A stretch of DNA of 64,000 nt from Tsukamurella paurometabola DSM 20162 (GCF_000092225.1 NC_014158.1:1364001-1428000); one strand, 5' to 3'; numbered from the stretch's first letter, positions 44,146 to 53,456 are shown. Notes: generated by a model from the sequence alone, not told the origin. A program made the numbers and translations.

Positions 44146-44797
44146 CGAGATCCGAGTCCTCGTGGTGGACGATGACTTCCGCGTCGCCGCCATGCACGCC
44201 AAGATCGTCGACACCATGCCAGGTCTCGTCACGGTGGGATCGGCCCGCACGGTGTCCGAGGCTCGTGCGGTCATCGCGCGCGAGCGCGTCGACCTGGCGC
44301 TCGTCGATGTCTATCTGCCCGACGGATCCGGCATCGATCTCGTCCGTGAATTGCGCTGCGACGCCTTCATCCTGGGCGCCGCCGACGACGCCGCCAGTAT
44401 CCGCGCCGGATTCGCAGCGGGCGCCTTGCAGTACCTGATCAAACCCTTCCCTGCTACCGAACTCGCCCGCCGCATAGGCGGATACACCTCGTACCGTCGC
44501 ATCGTCGACGGTGGGGCGATCACCCAGGAGCAGATCGATGCCGCCGCCTCGGCGCTTCGATCCGAACGCGTCGTCCCGAAGCGGGATGATGGCGGTTCGG
44601 TGACCGAACGGCGGATCGTCGACGCGCTGCGCGACGCCGGAAGCCCGCTTCTCGCCGACGAGATCGCCGAGAGGGTGGGGGTCTCACCCGCCACGGCGCG
44701 CCGCTACCTCGCCGATCAGGTCCGCGCCGGAACACTCACGATGGCATTGCAATACGGCACCACGGGGCGTCCCCGGCAGCGATATGCACTGGCCTGA
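44135..44797 (+). CDS. Response regulator, CitB/DcuR type
   Basis: A 220-residue regulator: receiver domain 1-125 with the acidic pair in VVDDDF, phosphoacceptor Asp58 in VDVYLPDG and Lys in YLIKPF, then a C-terminal HTH (~150-215, VTERRIVDALRDAGSPLLADEIAERVGVSPATARRYL). The first ATG overlaps the kinase stop by 11 bases. One feature is odd: at the conserved Thr/Ser position after beta-4 (usually LTAARD in this family) the sequence reads LGAADD, so the switch Thr is replaced by Gly. It is presumably the partner of the kinase at 42514 and activates the citrate transporter. Confidence 0.92.
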   Translation: MMTDEIRVLVVDDDFRVAAMHAKIVDTMPGLVTVGSARTVSEARAVIARERVDLALVDVYLPDGSGIDLVRELRCDAFILGAADDAASIRAGFAAGALQYLIKPFPATELARRIGGYTSYRRIVDGGAITQEQIDAAASALRSERVVPKRDDGGSVTERRIVDALRDAGSPLLADEIAERVGVSPATARRYLADQVRAGTLTMALQYGTTGRPRQRYALA

Positions 44798-44839
44798 AAG
44801 GTAGTCCGCGAAGGGCGGGTCGGTGCGGGCGCGGGTCGC

Positions 44840-44845
44840 TATATT
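44840..44845 (+). promoter_or_regulatory. Predicted -10 box of the lipase gene (leaderless)
   Basis: TATATT lies 6 bases before the ATG. Confidence 0.6.
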
Positions 44846-44851
44846 CTTCGC

Positions 44852-46036
44852 ATGCGAATCAATCGGTGGATGATGTCCGGAGTCGCGATTCTGGCGGCTG
44901 TCGCGGTCTCGGCGGCGCCCGTCTCGGCGGCGCCGGACTGGTCCGGTCTCGACGCGGCCGGATACAGCGGGGCGGTTCCGCAGCGCGGCGGGGTGCTGAT
45001 CACCTCCGTGCCCCTTGCCCCCGCGCTCTCGCTGCCGGAGGCCGGTACCGCGAGGCGGGTCCTGTACTCGACCACCGATCAGCACGGTCGGCCCGCGACC
45101 AGCACCGGAGCGATCTTCACGCCGAAGGGCACGCCCCCGGCGGGCGGCTGGCCCGTGATCGCGTGGGCGCACGGCACCGTCGGTCTCGGCGACGGTTGCG
45201 CACCGTCCGCCAATCCCCGTTCGGCACGTGATGCCCAGTACCTCGGGCACTGGCTGCAGCAGGGGTACGCCATCGTCGCCTCGGACTACGCCGGGCTGGG
45301 TACGCCCGGCCTGATGAGTTACCTCAACAGCGTCGCGACCGCACACAGCGTGGTCGATTCGGTGGTCTCCGCGCAGGCCGACCGGTCGCTGAACCTGGCC
45401 AAGAAGTGGGCGCTCGTCGGGCAGTCGCAGGGCGGCGGCGCGGCGATCAACAGCGCGCGATGGGCTACTCGGTTCAGCGCGGGCAGCGGACTGGATTACC
45501 GAGGCGTGGTCGCGACCGGGACGCCGTTCAAGATCGAGGAGATCATCAAGAAGGCCGGGCCCGGATTCACGCTGCCCGCAGGGCTGGGCTCGGCTGCCAC
45601 CGCGTATACCGCGTACATCCTCGCCGGGTTCCGCGAGGCGAACCCGGGCTTGAACGTGGATTCGGTACTCAGCCCGAAGGGGAAGGACGCCGCCGCGAAG
45701 GCCGAGGTGCAGTGTTATGCGCAACTCAGCGATTCGCTGACCGGAGCATCGCCCACCGGGTTCTTCACCAAGGACATCGCCTCGCTGCCCGGGGCATCCG
45801 AGGCGCTCGACCGGTACATGGGCACGCCGACATCCGGGTACGACCGGCCGGTGTTCCTCGGTGTCGGCCTGCGCGACCGGGATGTGCCCGTCGCCTCGTC
45901 GATCGCGCTGGCGGCCGCCTTACGTCAGAGCGGCACCGACGTCGAGTTGCATCAGTACCCGAATGCCGACCACGGCGGAGCCGTCCTGGAGTCGATGAAG
46001 GACTCCACGCCCTTCCTCGCGCGGATCTTCGCGTAG
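44852..46036 (+). CDS. Secreted lipase (LIP family alpha/beta hydrolase)
   Basis: A 394-residue exported hydrolase. The signal peptide is at residues 1-27 (VAILAAVAVSAAPVSAA). WAHGTVGLGDGCAPS is the oxyanion region of secretory (LIP-type) lipases, and Ser192 in GQSQGG is the nucleophile. DRDVP (Asp) and PNADHGG (His) near the C-terminus complete a plausible triad. Family members cleave triacylglycerols and other esters outside the cell. The ATG has TATATT 6 bases upstream and no ribosome-binding site. A terminator follows. Confidence 0.88.
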   Translation: MRINRWMMSGVAILAAVAVSAAPVSAAPDWSGLDAAGYSGAVPQRGGVLITSVPLAPALSLPEAGTARRVLYSTTDQHGRPATSTGAIFTPKGTPPAGGWPVIAWAHGTVGLGDGCAPSANPRSARDAQYLGHWLQQGYAIVASDYAGLGTPGLMSYLNSVATAHSVVDSVVSAQADRSLNLAKKWALVGQSQGGGAAINSARWATRFSAGSGLDYRGVVATGTPFKIEEIIKKAGPGFTLPAGLGSAATAYTAYILAGFREANPGLNVDSVLSPKGKDAAAKAEVQCYAQLSDSLTGASPTGFFTKDIASLPGASEALDRYMGTPTSGYDRPVFLGVGLRDRDVPVASSIALAAALRQSGTDVELHQYPNADHGGAVLESMKDSTPFLARIFA

Positions 46037-46045
46037 CGCCGCTTG

Positions 46046-46066
46046 ACCATGCCGCTACGGCATGGT
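46046..46066 (+). terminator. Terminator after the lipase gene
   Basis: A perfect 9-bp stem ACCATGCCG/CGGCATGGT with loop CTA is followed by TTTCT. Confidence 0.85.
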
Positions 46067-46106
46067 TTCTCCTGGAGTCACATACCGACGACGACAGGAG
46101 AGCGCC

Positions 46107-47996
46107 ATGGCACTGCCGGACATCATCACCATCGAGGAGTTCTTCGACTCTCCCGTCCGCGCGGCGGCCAAGATCTCGCCCGATGGCACACGCCTGGCCT
46201 TCCTCGCGCCGTGGGAGAACCGGCTCAATGTGTGGATCGAGGAGCTCGACGGCGACGCGCCAGCTCGCTGCGTGACCGCGGACGCGACCCGCAGTGTGCA
46301 GATGTACCACTGGACCGACGATCCGCGATGGTTGCTCTACCTGCAGGACCGGGGCGGTGACGAGCGCTGGCACCTGCATCGCGTCGATCTCGAGAATCCC
46401 GATACGCCCGCCGTCGACCTGACCCCGTTCGACGGGGCCACCGCCTTTCTCATGGAGCTACCGACCTCGCGGCCGGGGACCGCGATCGTCTCGCTCAACA
46501 ACCGCAAGGTCGATGAGTTCGACGTGTTCGAGATCGACATCGCCACGGGCGCGCTGACCCTGGTCGAGCGCAACCCGGGAAACGTCGCCGGGTGGGTCTA
46601 CGGCGACGGGAACCTGTTCGCCGCCACCCAGGACGAGGACGGTGATATCGAGATCTGCCGCTGGGATTCGCAGGAGCGCGCGTTGCGGCCCCTCGCTCGG
46701 TTCGACGGTGCCGACTACCCACTGGGCATCTTCCCGATCACTGCCACCCCTGACGGTGACCTGTGGATCGGATCCAGCACCGGCACGGACCGCACGCGGG
46801 TCGTGCGCCTCGACGTCAATACCGGCACCGAGATCGAGGTGGACAGTCACCCGACTCTCGACCTCGACACCACCGGTCTGGTCTCGCCGGTGTTGCCCTC
46901 ACCGCTCATCCTCGACCGCGCGACCGGCGAACTGCTGGGTGTGCGCTACCTCGGCGAGCGCCAGGAGATCCATGCCCTCGATATCGGATTCGCCGAGGTC
47001 CTCGCCGGAATCAGGGCGCTGTCCGACGGTGACGTGGGCGCGCTCTCGTCCGATCGGGAAGGCCGGCGTTGGGTGGTCTCGTTCGTGCACGACCGCGACC
47101 CCGGCGTCACCTATCTCTACGACCACGGGACGGGGGAGTCCCGCCTGCTGTTTCGCCCGTTCCCGCATCTCGATCCGGAACTGCTCGCGCCGATGACACC
47201 GGTCACGATCCCCGCGCGGGACGGCCTCGCGCTGCCCGGCTTCCTCACCCTCCCGGTCGGTATCGAACCGACGAACCTGCCGCTCGTCCTGCTGGTGCAC
47301 GGCGGCCCGTGGTACCGCGACTCGTGGGGCTACCAGGGCGCTGTCCAGATGTTGGCCAACCGCGGATATGCCGTGCTCCAGGTGAACTTCCGAGGGTCGA
47401 CGGGCTACGGGAAGGCGTTCACCAAGGCCGCGATCGGCGAGTTCGCGGCCGCGATGCACGACGACCTCATCGACGGCGTGAACTGGGCGGTGGGCCACGG
47501 CTACGCCGATCCCGCGCGGGTCGCGATCTTCGGCGGTTCGTACGGTGGCTACGCGGCACTGGTGGGGGTCACCTTCACCCCGGACGTCTTCGCCGCCGCG
47601 ATCGACTACGTGGGCATCTCGAGCCTCCCGAACTTCATGCGCACCGCACCTGAGACCGCGCGGCCGTACCTGACCAACAATTGGTACCTGTACGTCGGTG
47701 ATCCAGCGGACCCGGTGCAGGAGGCCGATATGCTCGCACGGTCGCCGATCACCCGCGTCGACCGCATCCGCACCCCGCTCTTCGTGGTGCAGGGCGCCAA
47801 TGACCCCAGGGTGGTGCAGGCGGAGTCGGACAACCTCGTGGAGGCTTTGCGTGCGCGTGGTGGCGACGTCGACTACATGATCAAATCCGATGAGGGCCAT
47901 GGTTTCGTGAACCCGGAGAACGTGATGGACATGTACCGCGCGACCGAGCGGTTCCTGGCCCGCCATCTCGGCGGGCGGAGTGTGGATCAGCCCTGA
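46107..47996 (+). CDS. S9 family peptidase (prolyl oligopeptidase / acylaminoacyl-peptidase type)
   Basis: A 629-residue cytoplasmic serine peptidase: N-terminal seven-bladed beta-propeller (~1-355, repeated WDS and DGT motifs) and a C-terminal alpha/beta hydrolase domain. The catalytic Ser478 is in GGSYGGY, Asp566 in QGANDPRV and His598 in DEGHGF. There is no signal peptide. The ATG at 46107 has CAGGAG upstream and is preferred over an upstream GTG. The last 10 bases overlap the convergent MerR gene. These enzymes trim short, often proline-containing or acylated peptides. Confidence 0.9.
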   Translation: MALPDIITIEEFFDSPVRAAAKISPDGTRLAFLAPWENRLNVWIEELDGDAPARCVTADATRSVQMYHWTDDPRWLLYLQDRGGDERWHLHRVDLENPDTPAVDLTPFDGATAFLMELPTSRPGTAIVSLNNRKVDEFDVFEIDIATGALTLVERNPGNVAGWVYGDGNLFAATQDEDGDIEICRWDSQERALRPLARFDGADYPLGIFPITATPDGDLWIGSSTGTDRTRVVRLDVNTGTEIEVDSHPTLDLDTTGLVSPVLPSPLILDRATGELLGVRYLGERQEIHALDIGFAEVLAGIRALSDGDVGALSSDREGRRWVVSFVHDRDPGVTYLYDHGTGESRLLFRPFPHLDPELLAPMTPVTIPARDGLALPGFLTLPVGIEPTNLPLVLLVHGGPWYRDSWGYQGAVQMLANRGYAVLQVNFRGSTGYGKAFTKAAIGEFAAAMHDDLIDGVNWAVGHGYADPARVAIFGGSYGGYAALVGVTFTPDVFAAAIDYVGISSLPNFMRTAPETARPYLTNNWYLYVGDPADPVQEADMLARSPITRVDRIRTPLFVVQGANDPRVVQAESDNLVEALRARGGDVDYMIKSDEGHGFVNPENVMDMYRATERFLARHLGGRSVDQP

Positions 47997-48751
47997 TCGC
48001 TTGGGGCGGTCGCGGCGCGGTGCGCGTCCATCAACACGCCCAGCCGGGCCAACACGTCCAGTTGCGCAGGGTTGTAGACATCGCGCATCGCCTCGGCGAT
48101 CGTCCGGGCGAAATGCCCCGCCCCGCCGGGGGATTCCAGGGTCGCGGTGGCGACCGCTGGATTGTTGTCGATGAGGGCGATCGAGTAGGGCAGCATTCGT
48201 TCGGCCAGTGACAGCCGGGTCGCCTCATCGGCGTCCGCTGGTAGGGCGTCGAATTCGGGTCCGGTCGGATCGGCGTCCGGACCGAGCCTCGACGAGTACC
48301 GCAGCATATCCGCGTAGGCCGTGATCCCGGATGGGCCGAGCACCCGCGTCATCACCACGATGAGCGACCGGTCGGCATCCGACATGTCGGTGACGTATTC
48401 CGCGACTTCCGCGGGGAGGTCTGTGGGCATCTCCGCGCTCTGCAGGGAGGCCAGCTCGTCTCTCACCTGTTGCATCCGGTCGATCGATTCCGCGAGCTCC
48501 GCGTCCAGTGCCTGGACGGCACCGGCGCTCAGCGTCTGGGCATCACCCATCCCGGCGATCTGTTGGAGTGAGAATCCGAGCTCGGACAGCCGCTTGATCC
48601 GCACCAGCCGTAACAGGTGCCCGACCCCGTACTGCTTGTACCCGTTGCTCTGCCGAACGGGCTCGTCGAGCAGGCCGACGTGGTGGTAGTGCCGCACCGC
48701 GCGCACCGTCGTGCCCGCGAGATCGGCCAGCTCTCTGGTGCTCCAGGGCAT
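47987..48751 (-). CDS. MerR family regulator of the hydrolase-ABC operon
   Basis: A 254-residue regulator: MerR HTH at residues 2-70 (STRELADLAGTTVRAVRHYHHVGLL ... YKQYGVGHLLRLVRIKRL), a coiled-coil linker to ~115 and a C-terminal effector domain of about 135 residues without metal-binding cysteines, so a small organic ligand rather than a metal is likely. It starts one base after the permease stop on the same strand, in one operon with the hydrolase-ABC fusion and permease. Its effector may be a peptide or ester handled by that system (inference). Confidence 0.87.
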   Translation of the reverse strand: MPWSTRELADLAGTTVRAVRHYHHVGLLDEPVRQSNGYKQYGVGHLLRLVRIKRLSELGFSLQQIAGMGDAQTLSAGAVQALDAELAESIDRMQQVRDELASLQSAEMPTDLPAEVAEYVTDMSDADRSLIVVMTRVLGPSGITAYADMLRYSSRLGPDADPTGPEFDALPADADEATRLSLAERMLPYSIALIDNNPAVATATLESPGGAGHFARTIAEAMRDVYNPAQLDVLARLGVLMDAHRAATAPSDQG

Positions 48752-48752
48752 G

Positions 48753-49631
48753 TCAGCTCACGATGTCCTTGGAGCGGAAGCCGCGCACCGCGAGTGCGAG
48801 GAAGATCACCGCGATACTCACCGAGAGGGACAGGCCCTGTGCCATACCCGCCCACTCGATCGAAGGCTGGAGCAGATCGGTCCAGGCGTACTGCCAGTGT
48901 GCGGGCAGCGCGGCCCGAAGCCCGCCCAGGGCGGTGACTTGATCGAGCACGCTGCCGATCACGGTGAGGCCGACCGCACCACCGACGGCTGCGAGCGGTG
49001 CATCGGTGCGGGTCGAGAGCCACAGCGCCAGACCGGCGGTGGCGAGTTCCGAGCCGATGATGAAGGCCGCGGCGGCGAGGAGTCGCCACAGCGCCTCGCC
49101 CGCGGGGAGCGAGGTACCCGTGGGCGATTGGAGCGGGCCCCAGCCGTAGGCGATCGTTCCCGCGATCACCGCGACCGCGGTGAGCAGTGCGACCGCCGCC
49201 ACCGACAGGATCAGCGCCACGATCGCCTTGGTGATCAGCAGTCGGGTGCGGGGGACCGGGGCCGCCAGTAGGTATCGCAGCGACGACCAGTCGGCTTCCG
49301 AGGCGATCGCATCGCCGAAGAACAGTGCCACCGGGATCACCAGCAGGAAGCCGGTTCCCGCGATGAGCACCGTCGCGGTCAGGTTCAGTCCGGACGCCGT
49401 GGCGACATCGAACATCGAGGGTCGCCCGCCGCGCCGTCCTTCATCGTCGCTGCCCACGGCGAGCGCCACGATGAGCACGATGGGCAGCGCTGCCAGCAGC
49501 GCGGCCATCACCAGAGTCCGGCGTCGCCGGAACTGGCGCGCCAGTTCCACCCGCACCGTCAGCGTGCGCCCAGGGGAGTATCCCGTGGCAGCCCCGTCGT
49601 GTGCCGTCACGGAATCGGCCTGTGCGGTCAT
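48753..49631 (-). CDS. ABC transporter permease (partner of the hydrolase-ABC fusion)
   Basis: A 292-residue membrane protein with about six helices, the first after a ~35-residue cytoplasmic N-terminus, and the extracytoplasmic loops expected for an ABC2-type permease. The block ALFFGDAIASEADWSSLRYLLAAPVPRTRLL matches the conserved loop of exporter permeases (NatB/CcmB-like). It overlaps the fusion gene by four bases. It presumably dimerises and couples to the ABC domain at the C-terminus of that protein. Confidence 0.85.
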   Translation of the reverse strand: MTAQADSVTAHDGAATGYSPGRTLTVRVELARQFRRRRTLVMAALLAALPIVLIVALAVGSDDEGRRGGRPSMFDVATASGLNLTATVLIAGTGFLLVIPVALFFGDAIASEADWSSLRYLLAAPVPRTRLLITKAIVALILSVAAVALLTAVAVIAGTIAYGWGPLQSPTGTSLPAGEALWRLLAAAAFIIGSELATAGLALWLSTRTDAPLAAVGGAVGLTVIGSVLDQVTALGGLRAALPAHWQYAWTDLLQPSIEWAGMAQGLSLSVSIAVIFLALAVRGFRSKDIVS

Positions 49632-52087
49632 TCGTCACCACCCGTCAGCTGGAGGAAGGCGTCTTCGAGGCTGCGTGGCGCGCCGGGGCCGTCCGCGTGC
49701 ACGATCTGGTCCACGGTGCCGGCCGCGATCAGCCGCCCGCGCCGCAGCACCACCACGTGGGTGCAGGTCTGCTCGACCTCGGCGAGCAGGTGGCTGGAGA
49801 CGATCACGGTGCGGCCGGTGTCACCGTATCGAACGATGGCGGCCCGCATCTCGCGGATCTGTGAAGGGTCGAGCCCGTTGGTGGGCTCGTCGAGTACCAG
49901 AACGTCGGGCAGGCCGAGCATCGCCTGCGCGATGGCGAGGCGCTGCCGCATGCCCTGGGAGTACGTGCGCACCGGACGTTCCAGCGCGGAACCGAGATCC
50001 GCGATCGCGAGCGCTTCCTCGAAGTGTGCGTCTTCGATCGGCCGTCCCGTCGCACGCCAGTACAGGTCGAGATTCGCCCGGCCCGACAGGTGCGGAAGGA
50101 ACCCTGCCCCTTCGACGAAGGCGCCGACCCGGGAGAGCACCGGCGCGCCGGGCCGAATCACATGCCCGAACACGCGGATCTCACCCTCGTCGGGGGTGAT
50201 CAGGCCCATCAGCATGCGCAGGGTGGTGGTCTTGCCGGCGCCGTTGGGGCCCAACAGGCCGAGCACCTGACCGCGGTCCACGCGGAACGTCACGTCACGG
50301 ACGCTGTAGCCGTCGCCGCCGGCGTACTTCTTCGAGAGCCCGGTGATCTGCAGTGCGACGTCGCGGAGGTCGGGGTCGGCCGCGGCGGGAGTACGCCGGC
50401 GCCCGACCAGGACCAGCGCCGCGGCTGCGGCAAGGGCGATGACCGGCAGCGCCCATACCCAGGTGGGGAGCGGGCGCGCGGCGGACACCAGCGCGGGAAC
50501 CTCGGGCACCGTCAGTGGGCCGGTCGCCGAGATCGTGTACGCCGCAGAGGCGTTCGGCGACAGATAGCCGAGATCGGTCGTCGAGAACGACACCCGCAGG
50601 CGGTGTCCGGCGTCGAATTCGTGGTCGATCACGGGCAGGCGGACCGTGGTGGTGGCGCTGCCGTTGGTCAGTGGGATACGGATGGGCGCCGCTAGTTGCT
50701 GCGGCAGCACGTGTGAGCCCTCCGGACTCACGTCGTACAGCTTGGCGAAGAGGACCGCGTCGGGGGCTGCGGAATCGACCTTGATCGTGATCGACGGTGC
50801 GCCCGTCACCGTCAGATTCGCGTCGAGGGGTGCGGACTCGAACGCAGCGGACTGGGCTGGGAGGTCGCGGGAGAGACCGGCCGAACCGAGCAGTGCCCCC
50901 GCCGCACCGAGGCTTCCACCGAGACCGGGTACGCCCGAGATCGACGGGGGCGCACCGCCGGGCGGATTCTCCGCGGTCTGCGGCTCGCCGGTCACCTCGA
51001 CGGTGCGTGAGGTGCTTCCCCCGATTCCGGGGTACCGGTCGGTGGTGGCGGAACGCAGCGCCTGCGTGCCCGTCTCGGAATCGATGCCGCCCGCGCGCGT
51101 CACCTGGTAGGCGGGCACCGCGGGGGCGTCCTCCCCCTTGAGATAGCGGTCGAACCAGTCGCGGGTACGGGCGTCGACCCGGGCGCTCTCCTGATCTCCG
51201 CCGTCGTGTCCGCCGGCGATCCAGTCCATCGCGACGGGTGCACCGTTGGCAGCGATCCGCCGCGCGGCCTCGTCGGCGTGGTCGAGGGGGAACAACGAAT
51301 CCGTCTCGCCCTGGGCGAGATACGTCGGAACGCGGATCGCCTCGCCGACGGACGCCGGGCTGCGGGCGGCGAGCAGTGCGCGGTCGGCGTCGGTCAGTGC
51401 CCCGCCTTGTGCGACGCGGGTGTACATCTCGCACACGGTGGGTTCGAACTTGCCGCAGCCGCCGCCCATGGTGAACAGGATGCCCGCCCATTGCTTCTTG
51501 TACACCCCACCCGGGAACAACGCCTGCTCGAGATTCCAATAGGTGATGCGCGGAGCGATCGCGTCGACGCGGCGGTCGTGCCCGGCGAGCAGGAGGGCGA
51601 GGGCGCCGCCGTAGCTACCGCCCGCGACACCCACCCGCGGATCCCCGGGGCCGTCCTGCCGCACCTCAGCGCGGGTGCCGAGCCAGTCGAGCAGCTTGCG
51701 GGCATCGGCGACCTCGCCGTCCGGGGAGTCGAGCCCGACCCGTCCGGTCGATGCGCCGAATCCACGGGCCGTGTACGTCAGGACCGCGTACCCGTCGGCG
51801 GCGAGTTGCTTCGCCTCCGCGGCGACATCGTTCTTCGAACCGCCGAAACCGTGGGCCAGCAACACCGCAGGAAGCGGGCCGGTGGCCCCGTCGGGCACGA
51901 AGAAGGAGGTGTCCAAGGCCACCCCGGCACCATCGATCATCGCGTCGGTCTGCCGGACCGACGGTCCGCGTTCCGGCGAGCAGGCGAACATCAGACCGCC
52001 GACCAGCAGCACGACCGCGATCAACGCGGCGGCGGTGGTGGATCGACGGCCGAACAAGGCGGCGCGGGGCACGCGTGGTCTCGGCAC
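49628..52087 (-). CDS. Fusion: extracytoplasmic X-Pro peptidase/CocE-type hydrolase + ABC ATPase
   Basis: An 819-residue protein joining two functions. N-terminus: a hydrophobic segment at about residues 15-37 (AAALIAVVLLVGGLMFAC) that anchors the chain. Then an alpha/beta hydrolase of the S15/CocE kind (~45-360), with LLAHGFGGSK and nucleophile Ser158 in GGSYGG, followed by a jelly-roll-like region to ~545. A second hydrophobic segment (WVWALPVIALAAAAALVLV, ~550-570) leads into a cytoplasmic ABC ATPase with Walker A GPNGAGKTT, signature YSQGMRQRLA and Walker B VLVLDEPTNGLD. The GTG start at 52087 has TATCCT 6 bases upstream. The operon continues with a permease and a MerR regulator. Confidence 0.85.
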   Translation of the reverse strand: MPRPRVPRAALFGRRSTTAAALIAVVLLVGGLMFACSPERGPSVRQTDAMIDGAGVALDTSFFVPDGATGPLPAVLLAHGFGGSKNDVAAEAKQLAADGYAVLTYTARGFGASTGRVGLDSPDGEVADARKLLDWLGTRAEVRQDGPGDPRVGVAGGSYGGALALLLAGHDRRVDAIAPRITYWNLEQALFPGGVYKKQWAGILFTMGGGCGKFEPTVCEMYTRVAQGGALTDADRALLAARSPASVGEAIRVPTYLAQGETDSLFPLDHADEAARRIAANGAPVAMDWIAGGHDGGDQESARVDARTRDWFDRYLKGEDAPAVPAYQVTRAGGIDSETGTQALRSATTDRYPGIGGSTSRTVEVTGEPQTAENPPGGAPPSISGVPGLGGSLGAAGALLGSAGLSRDLPAQSAAFESAPLDANLTVTGAPSITIKVDSAAPDAVLFAKLYDVSPEGSHVLPQQLAAPIRIPLTNGSATTTVRLPVIDHEFDAGHRLRVSFSTTDLGYLSPNASAAYTISATGPLTVPEVPALVSAARPLPTWVWALPVIALAAAAALVLVGRRRTPAAADPDLRDVALQITGLSKKYAGGDGYSVRDVTFRVDRGQVLGLLGPNGAGKTTTLRMLMGLITPDEGEIRVFGHVIRPGAPVLSRVGAFVEGAGFLPHLSGRANLDLYWRATGRPIEDAHFEEALAIADLGSALERPVRTYSQGMRQRLAIAQAMLGLPDVLVLDEPTNGLDPSQIREMRAAIVRYGDTGRTVIVSSHLLAEVEQTCTHVVVLRRGRLIAAGTVDQIVHADGPGAPRSLEDAFLQLTGGDE

Positions 52088-52093
52088 CGCCCC

Positions 52094-52099
52094 AGGATA
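52094..52099 (-). promoter_or_regulatory. Predicted -10 box of the fusion operon (leaderless)
   Basis: TATCCT on the minus strand, 6 bases before the GTG; it decides the start at 52087. Confidence 0.5.
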
Positions 52100-52212
52100 G
52101 GTCGAATCGAGCAGGGGAGGCCGGGTGCTCGGACTGGGTACCCGGGAGCCCAGCACCGACGCGAGGGAGGTGTCGCGATTTTGAAATAATGTTCGGACAA
52201 TTGATCGCTAGC

Positions 52213-52229
52213 GTGCACATGTCTGCCAC
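52213..52229. promoter_or_regulatory. Candidate IolR (GntR) site A
   Basis: GTGCACATGTCTG, 46 bases before the first iolG-type gene; identical but for one base to site B. Core aligned with sites B, C and D: RYATGWCWGNACA. Confidence 0.45.
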
Positions 52230-52274
52230 GATGGGCGGCAACGATCCCGATCGACCCCACCACGGAGGTGTCCT

Positions 52275-53456
52275 ATGACCGAATCGATCCGCCAGGACGG
52301 TACGCCGCGACCGGTGCGCGTCGCCGTGATCGGTATGGGCTGGATGGGCCGGGTGCACGCCCAGGCCTACGCCCGCGTCTCGCACCACTACCCCGAGGGG
52401 CCCGCCCGCGCGGTGCTCGTGGCGCTCGCCGACGATGTCTCCGGCAGAGCTGCGCAGTTCGCGGAGCAGTTCGGAGCCGAGCGGGCGTACACCGATTGGC
52501 GCGAGGTGGTCGCCGATCCCGCCGTTGAGGCCGTGTCGGTCACTGCCCCGAACTTCCTGCATCGGGAGATCGGAACCGCGGTCCTGGCGGCGGGTAAGCA
52601 CCTGTGGATCGAGAAGCCGGTGGGGCTCACCGCCGACGATGCTCGCGCGGTGGCCGACGCGGCGACCGCGGCCGGGCGGATGACCGCGGTCGGCTTCAAC
52701 TACCGCAATGCGCCCGCGGTGCGTGCCGCGCGCGACCTCATCGCCGACGGCGCGATCGGGGCGGTGACGCATGCCCGGTTCCGCTTCTTCAGCGATTACG
52801 CCGCCCATCCCGACGGTGCGCTCACCTGGCGCTACCAGCGCGACCGCGGTGGTAACGGGGTGCTCGGCGATCTCGGTTCGCACGGCGTGGACCTGGTGCG
52901 GCACCTGCTCGGCGACATCGATGCCCTGGTCGCCGATTCCGCGGTCTTCATCCCCGAGCGAGCCGTGCCTGCGGGGGCCACCTCGGGGCATCAGCGGGTG
53001 GCCGCCGGGGGCGCACGCGGCCGGGTCGAGAACGATGATTACGCCGCAGCGCAGCTCCGCCTGGCCTCCGGTGCGCGGTGCGTCGTGGAAGCCAGCCGCG
53101 TCGCGGTGGGCGAGCAGAATTCGTACGGCTTCGAGGTGCACGGAACCAGCGGGATGGTGCGCTGGGACTACCGCCGGATGGGCGAGTTGGAAACCTCGTT
53201 GGGCAGCGCCTATCAGGATCAATCGGTCTCCACCGTGTACATCGGACCCGGGAGCGGCGACTTCGCGGCTTTCCAGCCGGGCGCGGCGAACCCGATGAGT
53301 TATGACGATCTCAAGGTGATCGAAGCGCAGTGCTTCCTGCGGTCGATCGTGACGGGCGTCCCCGAGGGCGCCACGGCGGCCGACGCCGTGTACAGCGCTC
53401 GCGTCGTCGATGCCATGACCGAGTCGGTCGCCGCAGGCAGGTGGGTCTCCCTGTGA
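52275..53456 (+). CDS. Gfo/Idh/MocA family oxidoreductase (inositol dehydrogenase-like, first copy)
   Basis: A 393-residue NAD(P)-dependent dehydrogenase: Rossmann domain with AVIGMGWMGRVHAQAY near residue 17, the EKPVGL motif carrying the catalytic Lys near 115, and GFNYRN. The C-terminal GFO/IDH/MocA domain includes DLGSHGVDLVRHL. ACGGAGG precedes the ATG. It lies at the left edge of the inositol locus and has a predicted operator upstream. It probably oxidises myo-inositol, scyllo-inositol or another cyclitol at C2; which of the two dehydrogenases is the primary one cannot be told. Confidence 0.87.
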   Translation: MTESIRQDGTPRPVRVAVIGMGWMGRVHAQAYARVSHHYPEGPARAVLVALADDVSGRAAQFAEQFGAERAYTDWREVVADPAVEAVSVTAPNFLHREIGTAVLAAGKHLWIEKPVGLTADDARAVADAATAAGRMTAVGFNYRNAPAVRAARDLIADGAIGAVTHARFRFFSDYAAHPDGALTWRYQRDRGGNGVLGDLGSHGVDLVRHLLGDIDALVADSAVFIPERAVPAGATSGHQRVAAGGARGRVENDDYAAAQLRLASGARCVVEASRVAVGEQNSYGFEVHGTSGMVRWDYRRMGELETSLGSAYQDQSVSTVYIGPGSGDFAAFQPGAANPMSYDDLKVIEAQCFLRSIVTGVPEGATAADAVYSARVVDAMTESVAAGRWVSL

